Shown here piece after piece: positions 1 through 8,419 of a stretch of DNA of 17,734 nucleotides (positions are counted from its first letter, which is position 1; every line of letters begins with the position of its first letter). The stretch lies in contig CAYUWG010000075.1 in NCBI GenBank assembly GCA_964448285.1, positions 1 through 17,734 on the forward strand, given 5' to 3'. A program made the translations under genes and the position numbers. The notes below the pieces were generated by a model. That model was not told the origin of the DNA. It saw nothing but the letters and a program-made list of their open reading frames with translations, and ran no database searches. The stretch comes from CAYUWG01 sp964448285 (GTDB taxonomy: Bacteria; Bacteroidota; Ignavibacteria; SZUA-365).

Positions 1-2672
1 ATCACAAGAAGTCCGGAGCTTTTATTGCCGGTTTCTTTCGTCACAGGTGCGGAGGATGGATACTTCAAATCCCACGTGATACGCTGGACGCCTTTGCTGA
101 CCGGCGCGGTGAGCTTTCGGACGAGTTCTCCCTGCTCGTCGGTAATCGTGAAGAGGAGATGCGGCGGAACTTCTTCGTCCTCCGCTTTGAGTTGCTCGTA
201 CGTCGGGTAAGGTGCGGTAGTCTTCTTCTTCTCCGCTTCCTTCTCTGCCTCTTTGCGCTTCTCCTTCAGCGACTTGAATCCCTCTTTGATGGAGTAAGTG
301 AAGGTCGCGCCAAACGGCGGATTCTCCGCAGTGAAGAACGTCTCACCCTGCGAATCCTTTCCGCGCGCGCCCGACGGGATGAACATCAACGCATCTTTTA
401 CCGGAAACAGCATCGCGTCTTTCTCAAGCGTCTCTTTGCTGACGGACCGAATTGGCGTATAGTCGTCGAGAATGTAAAAACCGCGCCCGAATGTTGCGAG
501 CACGAGATCGTTCTCCCGCTTTTGAATTGCGATATCGCGAACGGCGATCGGCGGGAGTCCGCCTTTCAACTGCGTCCACTTCTTTCCCCCATCGATTGTG
601 AAGAAGACACCGTACTCCGTTCCCGCAAAGAGCAGATTCGGATTGACATGATCCTCCGCGATGTGATAGACAGGCCAATCGGCGGGGAGATTCCCGGCAA
701 TCGATGACCAAGTCTTACCGTTGTCGGTACTCTTCAACGCATACGGTTTGAAGTCTGCATTCTTATGATTGTCGAACGCCGCGTAGATCGTGTTCCTGTC
801 TTGCTGCGAGTACGCAAGGTGGCTGACGTACGTGCGATCAGGTACGCCGCTTACGCGCTCGATTTTCGTCCAAGTACCGCCGCCGCTTTCCGTTATCTGA
901 ATCAATCCGTCGTCGCAGCCGATTGCGATCACGCCTTCCTTCAACGGCGATTCGGTGAGCGAGACGATGTTTCCATACAGTGAGGTCGAAGCATTCTTCG
1001 CAACGGCATCGACGCCCCAGACTTTGCCCATCACGGGTAGTGCGTTGCGATCGATCTCGCGCGTCAGGTCGCCGCTCACGGCCTTCCAGGAATCGCCGCG
1101 ATCGTCCGAGCGGAAGAGAACGTTCGCCGCGAAGTACAAGCGTGTCGGTGAGTGCGGACTGATGAGCAGCGGTGAGTCCCAATTCCAACGATAGGGTTTT
1201 TCGTTCTTGCCCGGCTGCGGTTGGATATACACACGCTCGCCGCTCTTCCGGTCGAAACGCACGAGACCACCGTACTGCCATTGCGCATAGACGATGTCGG
1301 GATTCGTCGGGTCGATTTGCGGCTCGAAGCCGTCGCCTCCATTGACGAACAACCAGTCCTCGTTCATGATGCCGTCCTCCTTGATCGTGCGCGAAGGGCC
1401 GCCGAGACTGTAGTTGTCCTGCGTGCCGCCATAGACCCAGTAGAACGGCTCCGTGTTATCGACCGAGACGCGATAGAACTGCGTCACCGGGAGGTTCTCT
1501 TTGAAGCGCCACGTCTGCCCGCGATCCCACGACTCGTACAGGCCGCCGTCGCCGCCGACCAAGTAGTAGTTCGTGTTGTCCGGATCGATCCACATCGCAT
1601 GGTCGTCCACGTGGCGATGCTTGTTGCCGAGGCGTTTGAAGTTCTTCCCTCCGTCGTCGGTAATCATGAGATACGTGTCGAGAGAATAGACGCGGTCGGC
1701 CTCTTTCGGATCGCAGACGAGTTCCTGATAGTACTGCGGGCTGCCGGAAACGTAGTCGTTGCGCTTCTCCCAGCTTGCGCCGCGATTGGTGGAGCGAAAG
1801 AAGCCGCCCTTCCCTTCCGCTGCTTCGATGATCGCATAGAGCACGTCGGGATTGACCGGCGAGATGGCGAGACCGATACGGCCTTTATCCACCGACGGGA
1901 TACCGGACTTCAGGGTGTCCCACGTCGCGCCTGCATCGGTGGACTTGAAGATCATCGACTCCGGCCCGCCGTTGATGAGCGTCCATACGTGCCGGCGGCG
2001 CTGATACGATGCGGCATAGAGCACGTCGGGATTTCGAGGATCGAAGACAAGATCGGTGACGCCGGTGTTTTCAGAAATGGTGAGAATCGGTTTCCAGTTC
2101 TTGCCTGAGTCGGTGCTCTTGTAGAGGCCGCGGTCGCCGCCCGGTCCCCAGAGCGGTCCCTGAGCGGCGACATAGACGTGGTTCGAGTTGCGAGGATCGA
2201 CCACCACCTTCGCGATGTGTTCGGATTTCTTGAGTCCCATGTTCTTCCACGACTTGCCGCCATCATCGGAGCGATAGACGCCGTCGCCCCATGAGACGCT
2301 GCGCTGGCTGTTGTTCTCGCCAGTCCCGACCCACACGACGTGAGGATTGTTCGGGTCGATGGTTACGCAACCGATGGAGAATGCCGCCTGCCCGTCGAAG
2401 ATCGGCTCGAACGTCGTACCGGAGTTCGTCGTTTTCCAAACACCGCCGCATGCGACCGTGACGTACCACTCGCTCTTGTTTTTCAGATTCACCGCGACGT
2501 CCGATATGCGCCCCGACGTAAGCGCCGGGCCGATACTGCGAAACTTCAATCCGCTGAACGTCCCGGATGTGAACGGGTCTTTCTCTTTCTTCTGTGTCTC
2601 CTCTTCGTTCTGCGCAAAGGCAATTCCCGCGAGCAAAAGAACGAAGAGTGACGTGCTGATAACGTATTTCAT
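1..2672 (-). CDS. Secreted sortilin/VPS10-like BNR-repeat protein (C-terminus outside window)
   Basis: The frame is open on the minus strand from an ATG at 2672 to the window edge, giving 890 residues with the C-terminus missing. The first 21 residues form a Sec signal peptide (basic MK, hydrophobic core, AFA cleavage before QN), so the product is exported. The body repeats BNR/Asp-box units of the type YRSDDGGKSWKNM, FKSTDAGATWDTL, FRSTNRGASWEK and FRSDDRGDSWKAV, each followed by a stretch like 'DPRNPDVLYAA'. This is the beta-propeller signature of the sortilin/VPS10-like, YVTN/BNR family often called glycosyl hydrolase. I see no catalytic motif that would justify an enzyme name. A GAGG about 8 bases before the ATG supports the start. 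After the propeller comes a lysine/glutamate-rich linker (around residues 820-840) and the start of a beta domain. Substrate and role are unknown. Confidence 0.9.
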   Translation of the reverse strand, partial: MKYVISTSLFVLLLAGIAFAQNEEETQKKEKDPFTSGTFSGLKFRSIGPALTSGRISDVAVNLKNKSEWYVTVACGGVWKTTNSGTTFEPIFDGQAAFSIGCVTIDPNNPHVVWVGTGENNSQRSVSWGDGVYRSDDGGKSWKNMGLKKSEHIAKVVVDPRNSNHVYVAAQGPLWGPGGDRGLYKSTDSGKNWKPILTISENTGVTDLVFDPRNPDVLYAASYQRRRHVWTLINGGPESMIFKSTDAGATWDTLKSGIPSVDKGRIGLAISPVNPDVLYAIIEAAEGKGGFFRSTNRGASWEKRNDYVSGSPQYYQELVCDPKEADRVYSLDTYLMITDDGGKNFKRLGNKHRHVDDHAMWIDPDNTNYYLVGGDGGLYESWDRGQTWRFKENLPVTQFYRVSVDNTEPFYWVYGGTQDNYSLGGPSRTIKEDGIMNEDWLFVNGGDGFEPQIDPTNPDIVYAQWQYGGLVRFDRKSGERVYIQPQPGKNEKPYRWNWDSPLLISPHSPTRLYFAANVLFRSDDRGDSWKAVSGDLTREIDRNALPVMGKVWGVDAVAKNASTSLYGNIVSLTESPLKEGVIAIGCDDGLIQITESGGGTWTKIERVSGVPDRTYVSHLAYSQQDRNTIYAAFDNHKNADFKPYALKSTDNGKTWSSIAGNLPADWPVYHIAEDHVNPNLLFAGTEYGVFFTIDGGKKWTQLKGGLPPIAVRDIAIQKRENDLVLATFGRGFYILDDYTPIRSVSKETLEKDAMLFPVKDALMFIPSGARGKDSQGETFFTAENPPFGATFTYSIKEGFKSLKEKRKEAEKEAEKKKTTAPYPTYEQLKAEDEEVPPHLLFTITDEQGELVRKLTAPVSKGVQRITWDLKYPSSAPVTKETGNKSSGLLV

Positions 2673-2822
2673 TGATGGCCTCGATTGAAATGAACAGGTT
2701 CCCCGAAAGGGCTGACGGAAAATACCGGCTGCGGGAGTGGGAGGCAATTTCAAACAGAGGACTTGAAATTATCCCCTGCGATAGACATCTTATTCCGAGA
2801 TGTTGAACACGATGAGTCCGAA

Positions 2823-3025
2823 ATGGTCACAGCGAAAGAAAGAATGATCCTGTTAATACCGTCTCAACCTGAAGATGCGACATACGAGGGCCTTATGCGA
2901 GGTCTCCCGTTCGAGGGCATGAGTGAACGCGGTTCATCTGATTTCAGAAATGGTAGAATCCCTCAGCATGAGAAATGAAACACCGGGTCCAGACATTGGA
3001 ATCGAGAGATGCAACCGTTTGTTGA
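2823..3025 (+). pseudogene. Frameshifted type II antitoxin remnant
   Basis: From the ATG at 2823 the frame reads MVTAKERMILLIPSQPEDAT and continues to 'ERGSSDFRNGRIPQHEK' before a TGA at 2976-2978. The pattern (a short helix ending in a 'QPEDATYE' turn, then 'ERGxxDxxxGRxxxHEE') matches small antitoxins placed upstream of RelE/ParE-like toxins. The family normally continues HEEMKxRxxxW. Here that continuation lies in the next frame from 2975 (MKHRVQTLESRDATVC, stop 3023-3025), and one base missing near 2973 would restore HEEMKHR. No toxin follows: 3026-3067 holds no recognisable gene. The family assignment is from memory of sequence patterns and is moderate; the frame break itself is read directly. 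It may be a dead remnant or a sequencing error. Confidence 0.5.
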
Positions 3026-3067
3026 ACAGATACTGAATTCACTGGTTCGGAATATCACCCAACAGAT

Positions 3068-4126
3068 ATGTTAGCGTCCACATACAATCAGACGTTCGAT
3101 CATTACCAACATGGGAAAACGATTTCTCCACTTTTCCTATTAGGAGATGCCAATGAAGTCCTGGAAGGTTTACCATCCGAATCCATCGACTTCTGCATGA
3201 CGAGTCCGCCCTATTGGGGTAAACGTGAATACACGAACGGAGGTATTGGACTTGAGACAGACTACCTGGACTTCATTGACAGGCTTGTTACCGTATTTTC
3301 ACAGGTCAAGCGAGTGCTCAAACCTAAGGGTTCCTTCTGGCTCAATGTTGGCGATACCTACTCAGACAAGCAACTCCTTGGGATCCCGTGGCGATTGACC
3401 CTAAGGTTAATCGATGAGCAGGATTGGATTCTCAGGGATAGTGTGATCTGGAACAAGATAAAAGGAGGCCCGGACAACACCTTGGATCGACTTCGTAATG
3501 TGCACGAGAACATCTTTCATTTCGTCAAGATTCCTAAAGGATACTACTTCGATGCCGATGCCGTGCGCTCTAATCCGAAGAAAGCGAAGGTCGTTAACGG
3601 CTCGATCGTGTCTGCGACTGGTGTGAGCGGTGTTAGATACAAAAGGCAAATCGAACTTTCGACAAGTCTCTCCGATGCGGAAAAGCGCAACGCATTTGCT
3701 GCCCTCGAGGAGATGTTGAATCTGATTAGCCAAGGGAAGATTGCAGATTTCCGGATGATCATACGCGGTCAGCAGAGAACGACGCACTCCAACTCGGAAA
3801 ATGTTTCCGGCCGAGCCAGAGAACTTCAGGAGAAGGGATTCTATTTTCTGAAATATCATCCGAATGGAAGCAAGCCAAGTGATGTCTGGGACATTATTCC
3901 CGAGGATACGCAGAATCGCCCTACTCATTTTGCGCCATACCCGGAGGACCTCTGCAAGATCCCTATCCTCGCAACTTGCCCTACCGATGGAATCGTTCTC
4001 GATCCATTTTGCGGGACGGGAACTACGATGCTGGTTGCTCTCAAACTTGGCCGCAAGTCGGTCGGCATTGACATTTCAGACGAGTACATCGAAGTGGCGA
4101 TAGATAGATGCAATCTCCTCCTGTGA
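3068..4126 (+). CDS. Beta-class DNA methyltransferase, probably N4-cytosine (SPPY type)
   Basis: This 352-residue protein is a site-specific DNA methyltransferase that would transfer methyl from S-adenosylmethionine to a base amino group. Motif IV is TSPPYWG at residues 45-51, near the N-terminus. The SAM-binding motif I is LDPFCGTGTTM at residues 311-321, near the C-terminus, followed by GIDIS (333-337). Motif IV before motif I is the beta order. SPPY rather than DPPY is typical of N4-cytosine enzymes, though some SPPY enzymes act on adenine. The region between (residues about 170-260) probably holds target recognition. The gene overlaps the endonuclease downstream by 19 bases, so the two are co-transcribed and probably translationally coupled. 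It should protect host sites from that nuclease. No strong ribosome site is seen before the ATG. Confidence 0.9.
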   Translation: MLASTYNQTFDHYQHGKTISPLFLLGDANEVLEGLPSESIDFCMTSPPYWGKREYTNGGIGLETDYLDFIDRLVTVFSQVKRVLKPKGSFWLNVGDTYSDKQLLGIPWRLTLRLIDEQDWILRDSVIWNKIKGGPDNTLDRLRNVHENIFHFVKIPKGYYFDADAVRSNPKKAKVVNGSIVSATGVSGVRYKRQIELSTSLSDAEKRNAFAALEEMLNLISQGKIADFRMIIRGQQRTTHSNSENVSGRARELQEKGFYFLKYHPNGSKPSDVWDIIPEDTQNRPTHFAPYPEDLCKIPILATCPTDGIVLDPFCGTGTTMLVALKLGRKSVGIDISDEYIEVAIDRCNLLL

Positions 4127-4974
4127 CGAAGATTATAGAGTTTTTTAGTGTGCCGACCGGCAAGAAGGAGGATGAAGATTGGGCTGGGATTCTTCAACGC
4201 CAGTGGTGTCCTTTCCTGGACAAGAAGTGTATCAAGGTCCGTAAGAGTCAGCCAGAAGTCTCTATCGGAACATGTTCCGTTCTCTACGGTGGTGAACATA
4301 TGCCTGTCATTATCTGTCCGTTTCGCCTTCTGGAGCGTCGCCAGATATTCACTGATTGCCTCCACCTACTATCGCTTCATGAACCCGGTAACGAGCTTCA
4401 CATCATCCCTGAAATTTCCATTCCGGGGGGCAGCGTCGATTATTTTTTAGCGTCAGTGAAGCGTGACAAGGTGCGTGATTTTGTCGGAATCGAGTTGCAA
4501 ACACTCGATACAACAGGCACAGTTTGGCCTGAGCGACAGCGATTCGTGAAATCTCTCGATTTGCCTGCCGTCAACGAAGAACCTGCTTCATATAAAACGT
4601 TTGGAATGAACTGGAAGATGACAGCTAAGACAATTCTTATACAGCTTCATCACAAGATTCAGACTTTCGAACACATCAACAGGCACCTTGTTCTCGTGAT
4701 CCAGGATCATCTTCTCAGCTATCTTCAAAAAGAATTTCAATTCTCTCACATGAACGAAGCAAGACCTGGCGATCCGATGCATATACACTCATACTCGATG
4801 AACACGACCAAAGGTCGGGCGTATCGGCTCGATCTCAGTTCTCGACTCAGTACTGATACAGAAGGAATCGCATTCTCACTCGGATTACAGGCAGAAGCGA
4901 AGATTGAATTAGAGACTATCACCAAACAGTTGGAATCGAAAATCTCACAAAACACTCTCTTCACTGTTGGTTGA
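4108..4974 (+). CDS. NotI-like type II restriction endonuclease
   Basis: This 288-residue protein resembles the NotI family (Pfam NotI). It opens with IIEFF, followed by four cysteines at 34, 41, 56 and 70 in the contexts WCPFL, C41, GTCSV and IICPF. In NotI the corresponding four cysteines bind a metal ion, which is family knowledge. The PD-(D/E)xK-type core is visible as GGSVDYFL (Asp111) and VGIELQTLD (Glu129, Gln131). NotI uses Asp, Glu and Gln in the equivalent strand, and its EIQTMD aligns with ELQTLD here. It would cut double-stranded DNA at a specific site needing Mg2+. It starts inside the methyltransferase gene (19-base overlap), the layout expected of a restriction-modification pair. 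The protein is shorter than NotI (about 383 residues) and diverged, so the recognition site cannot be assumed to be GCGGCCGC. Confidence 0.8.
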   Translation: MQSPPVTKIIEFFSVPTGKKEDEDWAGILQRQWCPFLDKKCIKVRKSQPEVSIGTCSVLYGGEHMPVIICPFRLLERRQIFTDCLHLLSLHEPGNELHIIPEISIPGGSVDYFLASVKRDKVRDFVGIELQTLDTTGTVWPERQRFVKSLDLPAVNEEPASYKTFGMNWKMTAKTILIQLHHKIQTFEHINRHLVLVIQDHLLSYLQKEFQFSHMNEARPGDPMHIHSYSMNTTKGRAYRLDLSSRLSTDTEGIAFSLGLQAEAKIELETITKQLESKISQNTLFTVG

Positions 4975-5026
4975 AAATTGGTTGTTCGATACACCAAAAC
5001 ACCACCGGTGAACGCATATCGCCACC

Positions 5027-5926
5027 ATGCAAGTGCTTTTTAACCGGGGCCATGTGAAAGAACAACTCGTTCTTTTCGGTGCATCGAAACCGAAAGTCAT
5101 CAATGTCGCTTCGGTGCCTCAGCGTAGTCCATTCAGGTACCCCGGTGGAAAGACATGGCTCATCCCGTACGTGCGTCAGTGGCTCGCAGCATGTGATTCT
5201 TCTCCGAAGGAATTGATCGAGCCATTTGCCGGTGGCGGTATCGTAAGCTTGACCGCGGTGGCTGAAGAACGCGTACGGCATTCGACAATGGTGGAACTCG
5301 ATGAAGACATCGCAGCTGTCTGGCAAGCAATTCTCGGCGACGATGGCCCGTGGCTGGCAAACAAGATTCTATCGTTTTCGATGACCGAGCGAAATATCCA
5401 GACGCTGCTTTCGAAAAATCACACGAGTCTCAAAGAACGAGCGTTTGCCGTGTTACTGAAAAACCGGGTGAGCCACGGCGGGATTCTCGCGAACGGCGCA
5501 GGTTTGCTCAAGCATGGTGAAAACGGTAAGGGACTCCTCTCCCGATGGTATCCGGAAACTCTGAGCAGACGCATCCTCGAGATACAACAGTATAAATCGA
5601 GACTCGCGATCCACTGTGCTGACGGTCTCAAAGTGCTTGAGGGTAATGCTCGTCGTCGCGATGCAATCTCTTTCATCGATCCGCCATACACTGTCGCAGG
5701 AAGAAGGCTTTATCGCTACTCCGAAGTTGACCACGTTGAACTCTTCCGGATCGTAGCGACACTCAAGGGATCTTTCCTGATGACTTACGACAATGCAGAT
5801 GAAATCAGAACACTGGCAATCGCGAGAGGCTTTCAACTTGCAGAGATTCCGATGAAAGGAACGCATCATTCTCAGAAGACTGAGCTCTTGATCAGTAGAG
5901 ACCTTTCGTGGCTCAAGATTTTCTGA
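5027..5926 (+). CDS. Dam-like D12-class N6-adenine DNA methyltransferase
   Basis: This 299-residue protein belongs to the D12 class (Pfam MethyltransfD12) of alpha-group adenine methyltransferases such as Dam. It has the N-terminal RYPGGK (residues 37-42), the SAM-binding EPFAGGG (65-71), the acidic ELDED (90-94) that should contact the SAM ribose, and the catalytic FIDPPYT (216-222). DPPY points to adenine N6. The gene lies 52 bases after the NotI-like nuclease on the same strand and is likely part of the same locus as a second protecting enzyme. The residues before RYPGGK look like an extension, and the ATG at 5027 has no clear ribosome site. An in-frame GTG at 5054 is an alternative start. 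The sequence it modifies is unknown. Confidence 0.9.
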   Translation: MQVLFNRGHVKEQLVLFGASKPKVINVASVPQRSPFRYPGGKTWLIPYVRQWLAACDSSPKELIEPFAGGGIVSLTAVAEERVRHSTMVELDEDIAAVWQAILGDDGPWLANKILSFSMTERNIQTLLSKNHTSLKERAFAVLLKNRVSHGGILANGAGLLKHGENGKGLLSRWYPETLSRRILEIQQYKSRLAIHCADGLKVLEGNARRRDAISFIDPPYTVAGRRLYRYSEVDHVELFRIVATLKGSFLMTYDNADEIRTLAIARGFQLAEIPMKGTHHSQKTELLISRDLSWLKIF

Positions 5927-5954
5927 GATGCTCACCGCTAACCGGAGATGAATC

Positions 5955-6155
5955 ATGAGACAAGCTCTTGTATATCGCGGTGAAGACTCGTACTGGATTG
6001 CAGGATGCCCAAATCTTCCAGGCTGTGTCAGCCGGGGAAGGACAAAGGAAGAAGCGATCAGCAACATCCGAGAGGCTATCGAAGGATATGTTGCTGCTCT
6101 GGAGAAGGATCATCTTCCAATCCCGCCGGAAAAAGTTCGATGCCCTGATCGCGGT
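5955..6155 (+). pseudogene. hicB: HicB antitoxin with lost stop codon, fused in frame to hicA
   Basis: The 67 codons encode a short HicB of the type that is essentially a single HicB domain: a beta strand with DSYWIAGCPNLPGCVSRG, then a helix EEAISNIREAIEGYVAALE. HicB neutralises HicA and represses its own promoter. CGGAG at 5943-5947 is a good ribosome site for the ATG at 5955. Homologues usually end in PEKFDALIAV and stop. Here that ending (KKFDALIAV, TGA 6157-6159) sits in another frame because the A-run at 6130-6134 has one base too many. The current frame instead reads EKVRCPDRG and runs straight into hicA. With one A removed, the hicB stop would overlap the hicA start as ATGA, the usual coupled arrangement. 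So the protein as read is a HicB-HicA fusion. Confidence 0.8.
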
Positions 6156-6369
6156 ATGAGCACTCTCCCACGGATTTCCGGACGGGAATGCATTAAGACG
6201 TTCTCTAAGATCGGATTCGTGTTACGCCGTCAACATGGTCACATGATTCTCAGACGCTTTGAATCCTTTACTCAATTCGTCGTGCCTGACCGCAAGGAAC
6301 TGGATCGTGGCAACGCTTCGAGCCATCATTCGTCAAGCGAACATTTCAGTTGACGAATTAAGGATTTGA
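6156..6369 (+). pseudogene. hicA: HicA mRNA-interferase toxin, C-terminus frameshifted
   Basis: HicA toxins are small double-stranded-RNA-binding-like proteins that cleave mRNA using a conserved histidine. The N-terminal part is normal: LPRISGRECIKTFSKIGFVL, then RRQHGHMILRR, which carries the catalytic-type His, then FVVPDRKELDRG. Homologues usually have a GSHMI-type sequence, so one residue (Ser) appears to be missing before the His. After DRG an extra A at 6312-6313 shifts the frame. The expected end TLRAIIRQANISVDELRI continues in the shifted frame to a TGA at 6367-6369, while the frame as read ends at 6353 with NASSHHSSSEHFS. The final helix is thus lost, and the toxin is probably inactive unless the extra base is an error. 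It follows hicB without a stop codon between them. Confidence 0.8.
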
Positions 6370-6476
6370 TTTAGAATGGCATTGTATCCGATGTAACGCT
6401 TCTGTATCGTTGCAATGTCGCTGTTAACGTGAGTGGAGCACTTGACAACGCAAAACACCACCCGCCTGAGAAAACC

Positions 6477-7778
6477 ATGAACGAATCCAAATTGAAATCT
6501 TCCATCATCCTCCGAATGTTCATCGTCGCAGTGTTGTCGCTGCTGCTGCTCATTCCGGCAGAGTTCGTCCCGTCGCTCATATCAGAGCGGAGTTCGCGGC
6601 AGGATTCTGCGAAGTCGGAGGTCAGCCAGAGTTGGGGCGGCACTCAAACGCTCACCGGCCCGGTGCTTTCCATCCCTTTCAAGGACTTCTCAAAGGACGA
6701 AAAAGGCGTCGTGTCACACGCAATCCGTTATGCGCATTTCCTTCCCAACACCTTGCGCATCGAAGGCTCGTTGAAACCGGAGATGCGCTATCGGGGCATC
6801 TACAAAGTCCCGCTCTACAGCGCTCAGTTCGTCGTCGAAGGGCAATTCGCACAGCCGGACGTTAGCACGCTGCGCATCGATCCTGAGAATGTTCTTTGGA
6901 GCGATGCCTTCGTTACGTTCGGAATCACCGACCTCAAAGGCGTGCGCGACACGATCAACCTCCAGTGGAATACATCACGATTCTCATCGGAACCGGGCGT
7001 GCTGTCGGACGACATTCTCGAGGCGGGCGTGACGTTCAAACCGCGATTGGAAGAGACACAAGGCTCGTATGCTTTCTCTTTTCCGCTCTCACTCAACGGC
7101 TCCTCCGAGATCCGTTTCATTCCAATGGGTGAAGTAACGGAAGTCGCTCTCGACTCGCCTTGGGGCAATCCGAGTTTCATCGGCAGCTTCCTCCCACATA
7201 CGCGCAACGTCACTGCTGAAAGCTTTCACGCAGAATGGAGAGTCCTCAATCTGAACAGGAATTTCCCTCAAGCCTGGATTGGCGGACGATACGACGTTGC
7301 AGGGTCCTCGTTCGGCGCGAGCCTGTATCTTCCTGTCGATCAATACCAGAAAACCGAGCGCTCGGTCAAGTACGTGCTGCTGTTCATCGCACTGACGTTC
7401 GCGTCATTCTTTCTCTCGGAGATCATTGCCAGGGTCGCATTCCATCCGATCCAGTATGCGCTTGTGGGCGTCGCGCTCATTCTTTTCTATGTCCTGCTGC
7501 TTTCTCTCTCGGAGCACATAGGATTCGATCTCGCCTACCTCGTCGGGAGTATAGGCATCGTGTTTCTGATAACGCTCTATACTTTTTGGACCTCTGCAAG
7601 CAGGAAAATCACGTCGGTTATCTTCCTCGTTCTCGCGGCGCTCTACGGTTTTCTGTTTATAACGCTGCAGCTTCAGGATTATGCGCTTCTTCTTGGGAGC
7701 GTCGGATTGTTCGTCGTACTATTCATCGTGATGTATCTCACACGGAAAATCGATTGGTTCTCTATCAGCCGGTCGTAG
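6477..7778 (+). CDS. creD: CreD family inner-membrane protein
   Basis: This 433-residue protein matches CreD (Pfam CreD). It has one N-terminal membrane helix (IILRMFIVAVLSLLLLIPA), a large periplasmic beta-rich domain (about residues 35-300, with GGTQTLTGPVLSIPF near its start and SPWGNPSFIGSFLP), then about five closely packed C-terminal membrane helices. Length and topology agree with Escherichia coli CreD (about 450 residues). In Enterobacteria creD is the main target of the CreBC two-component system and affects envelope integrity; no creB or creC is present here. The ATG at 6477 places the basic segment directly before the helix. A GTG at 6429 would add 16 residues. It stands alone between the HicBA pair and a lipoprotein gene, with no obvious operon partner. 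Confidence 0.9.
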   Translation: MNESKLKSSIILRMFIVAVLSLLLLIPAEFVPSLISERSSRQDSAKSEVSQSWGGTQTLTGPVLSIPFKDFSKDEKGVVSHAIRYAHFLPNTLRIEGSLKPEMRYRGIYKVPLYSAQFVVEGQFAQPDVSTLRIDPENVLWSDAFVTFGITDLKGVRDTINLQWNTSRFSSEPGVLSDDILEAGVTFKPRLEETQGSYAFSFPLSLNGSSEIRFIPMGEVTEVALDSPWGNPSFIGSFLPHTRNVTAESFHAEWRVLNLNRNFPQAWIGGRYDVAGSSFGASLYLPVDQYQKTERSVKYVLLFIALTFASFFLSEIIARVAFHPIQYALVGVALILFYVLLLSLSEHIGFDLAYLVGSIGIVFLITLYTFWTSASRKITSVIFLVLAALYGFLFITLQLQDYALLLGSVGLFVVLFIVMYLTRKIDWFSISRS

Positions 7779-7870
7779 GTTGTTATATGAACAAAAAACG
7801 AAATCGCACTTTCACGTCATCGAATCGACGGCTGGGCGAACGGGCAGAAGGATGTCGTTCGGAGAGTAAC

Positions 7871-8419
7871 ATGAAAAAGACACGCACACTTTATTTTGTA
7901 GTAATCCTGTGTACTCTCTGCTCATGCGCGGATGAACCGGTAACGGAAGCCACTGTATCGCAGAATTTGATTTCCAACTCTTCTTTCGAAATGAACGGAA
8001 ATCCTTCGTCCGAAGGTTGGGTCTATTGGAGTAACACGCCTACGACAGTTTCCTTCTCCGACGACACACCGCCTTCAGCAGGAAATTGGTCCGTCGTTCT
8101 TGCGGTAGGCGACCGAGTCGGAATGTCACTACATACGACGGTACCCGCTCCGGCCGGTCGAAACCGCGTCAGGCTATCCATGTGGGCAAAAGCATATTGG
8201 ACTGAACCAAAAGGAAGTCCAGGATCCTTTCAACTTTCATTGAACGGTACGATTCGTAACTCGATGGCTATACAGGATTCCGTCTGGAAGGTATATGCAT
8301 TCATCGATACGTTCACAGCGGTTGCCGGCGATAGCCTGACCGTTACGCTTCAAGCAGGCGATACCTACCACTATCGACAAACATTTTTCGATAACTGCCG
8401 GCTGGAAGTTTTAAGATGA
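7871..8419 (+). CDS. Lipoprotein with galactose-binding-like beta-sandwich domain
   Basis: This 182-residue protein starts at an ATG preceded by GGAGAG (7861-7866). Its N-terminus is a lipoprotein signal: basic MKKTR, a hydrophobic core, then LCSC (residues 16-19) with Cys19 as the predicted lipidated residue, so it should be anchored in the envelope. The mature part begins NLISNSSFEMNGNPSSEGW, the usual opening of carbohydrate-binding-module or galactose-binding-like sandwiches, and closes with FFDNCRLEV, the usual last strand of these domains. No catalytic residues are visible. The ligand could be a sugar or another surface molecule, but nothing here identifies it. It lies 92 bases after creD on the same strand; a functional link is not evident. 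Confidence 0.75.
   Translation: MKKTRTLYFVVILCTLCSCADEPVTEATVSQNLISNSSFEMNGNPSSEGWVYWSNTPTTVSFSDDTPPSAGNWSVVLAVGDRVGMSLHTTVPAPAGRNRVRLSMWAKAYWTEPKGSPGSFQLSLNGTIRNSMAIQDSVWKVYAFIDTFTAVAGDSLTVTLQAGDTYHYRQTFFDNCRLEVLR

Noticed and set aside
159..2651. Several plus-strand open frames (for example 159-707, 1221-2108)
   Set aside because: They overlap the continuous minus-strand BNR gene, whose signal peptide and repeat units are clear. The plus frames are compositional shadows without family features.
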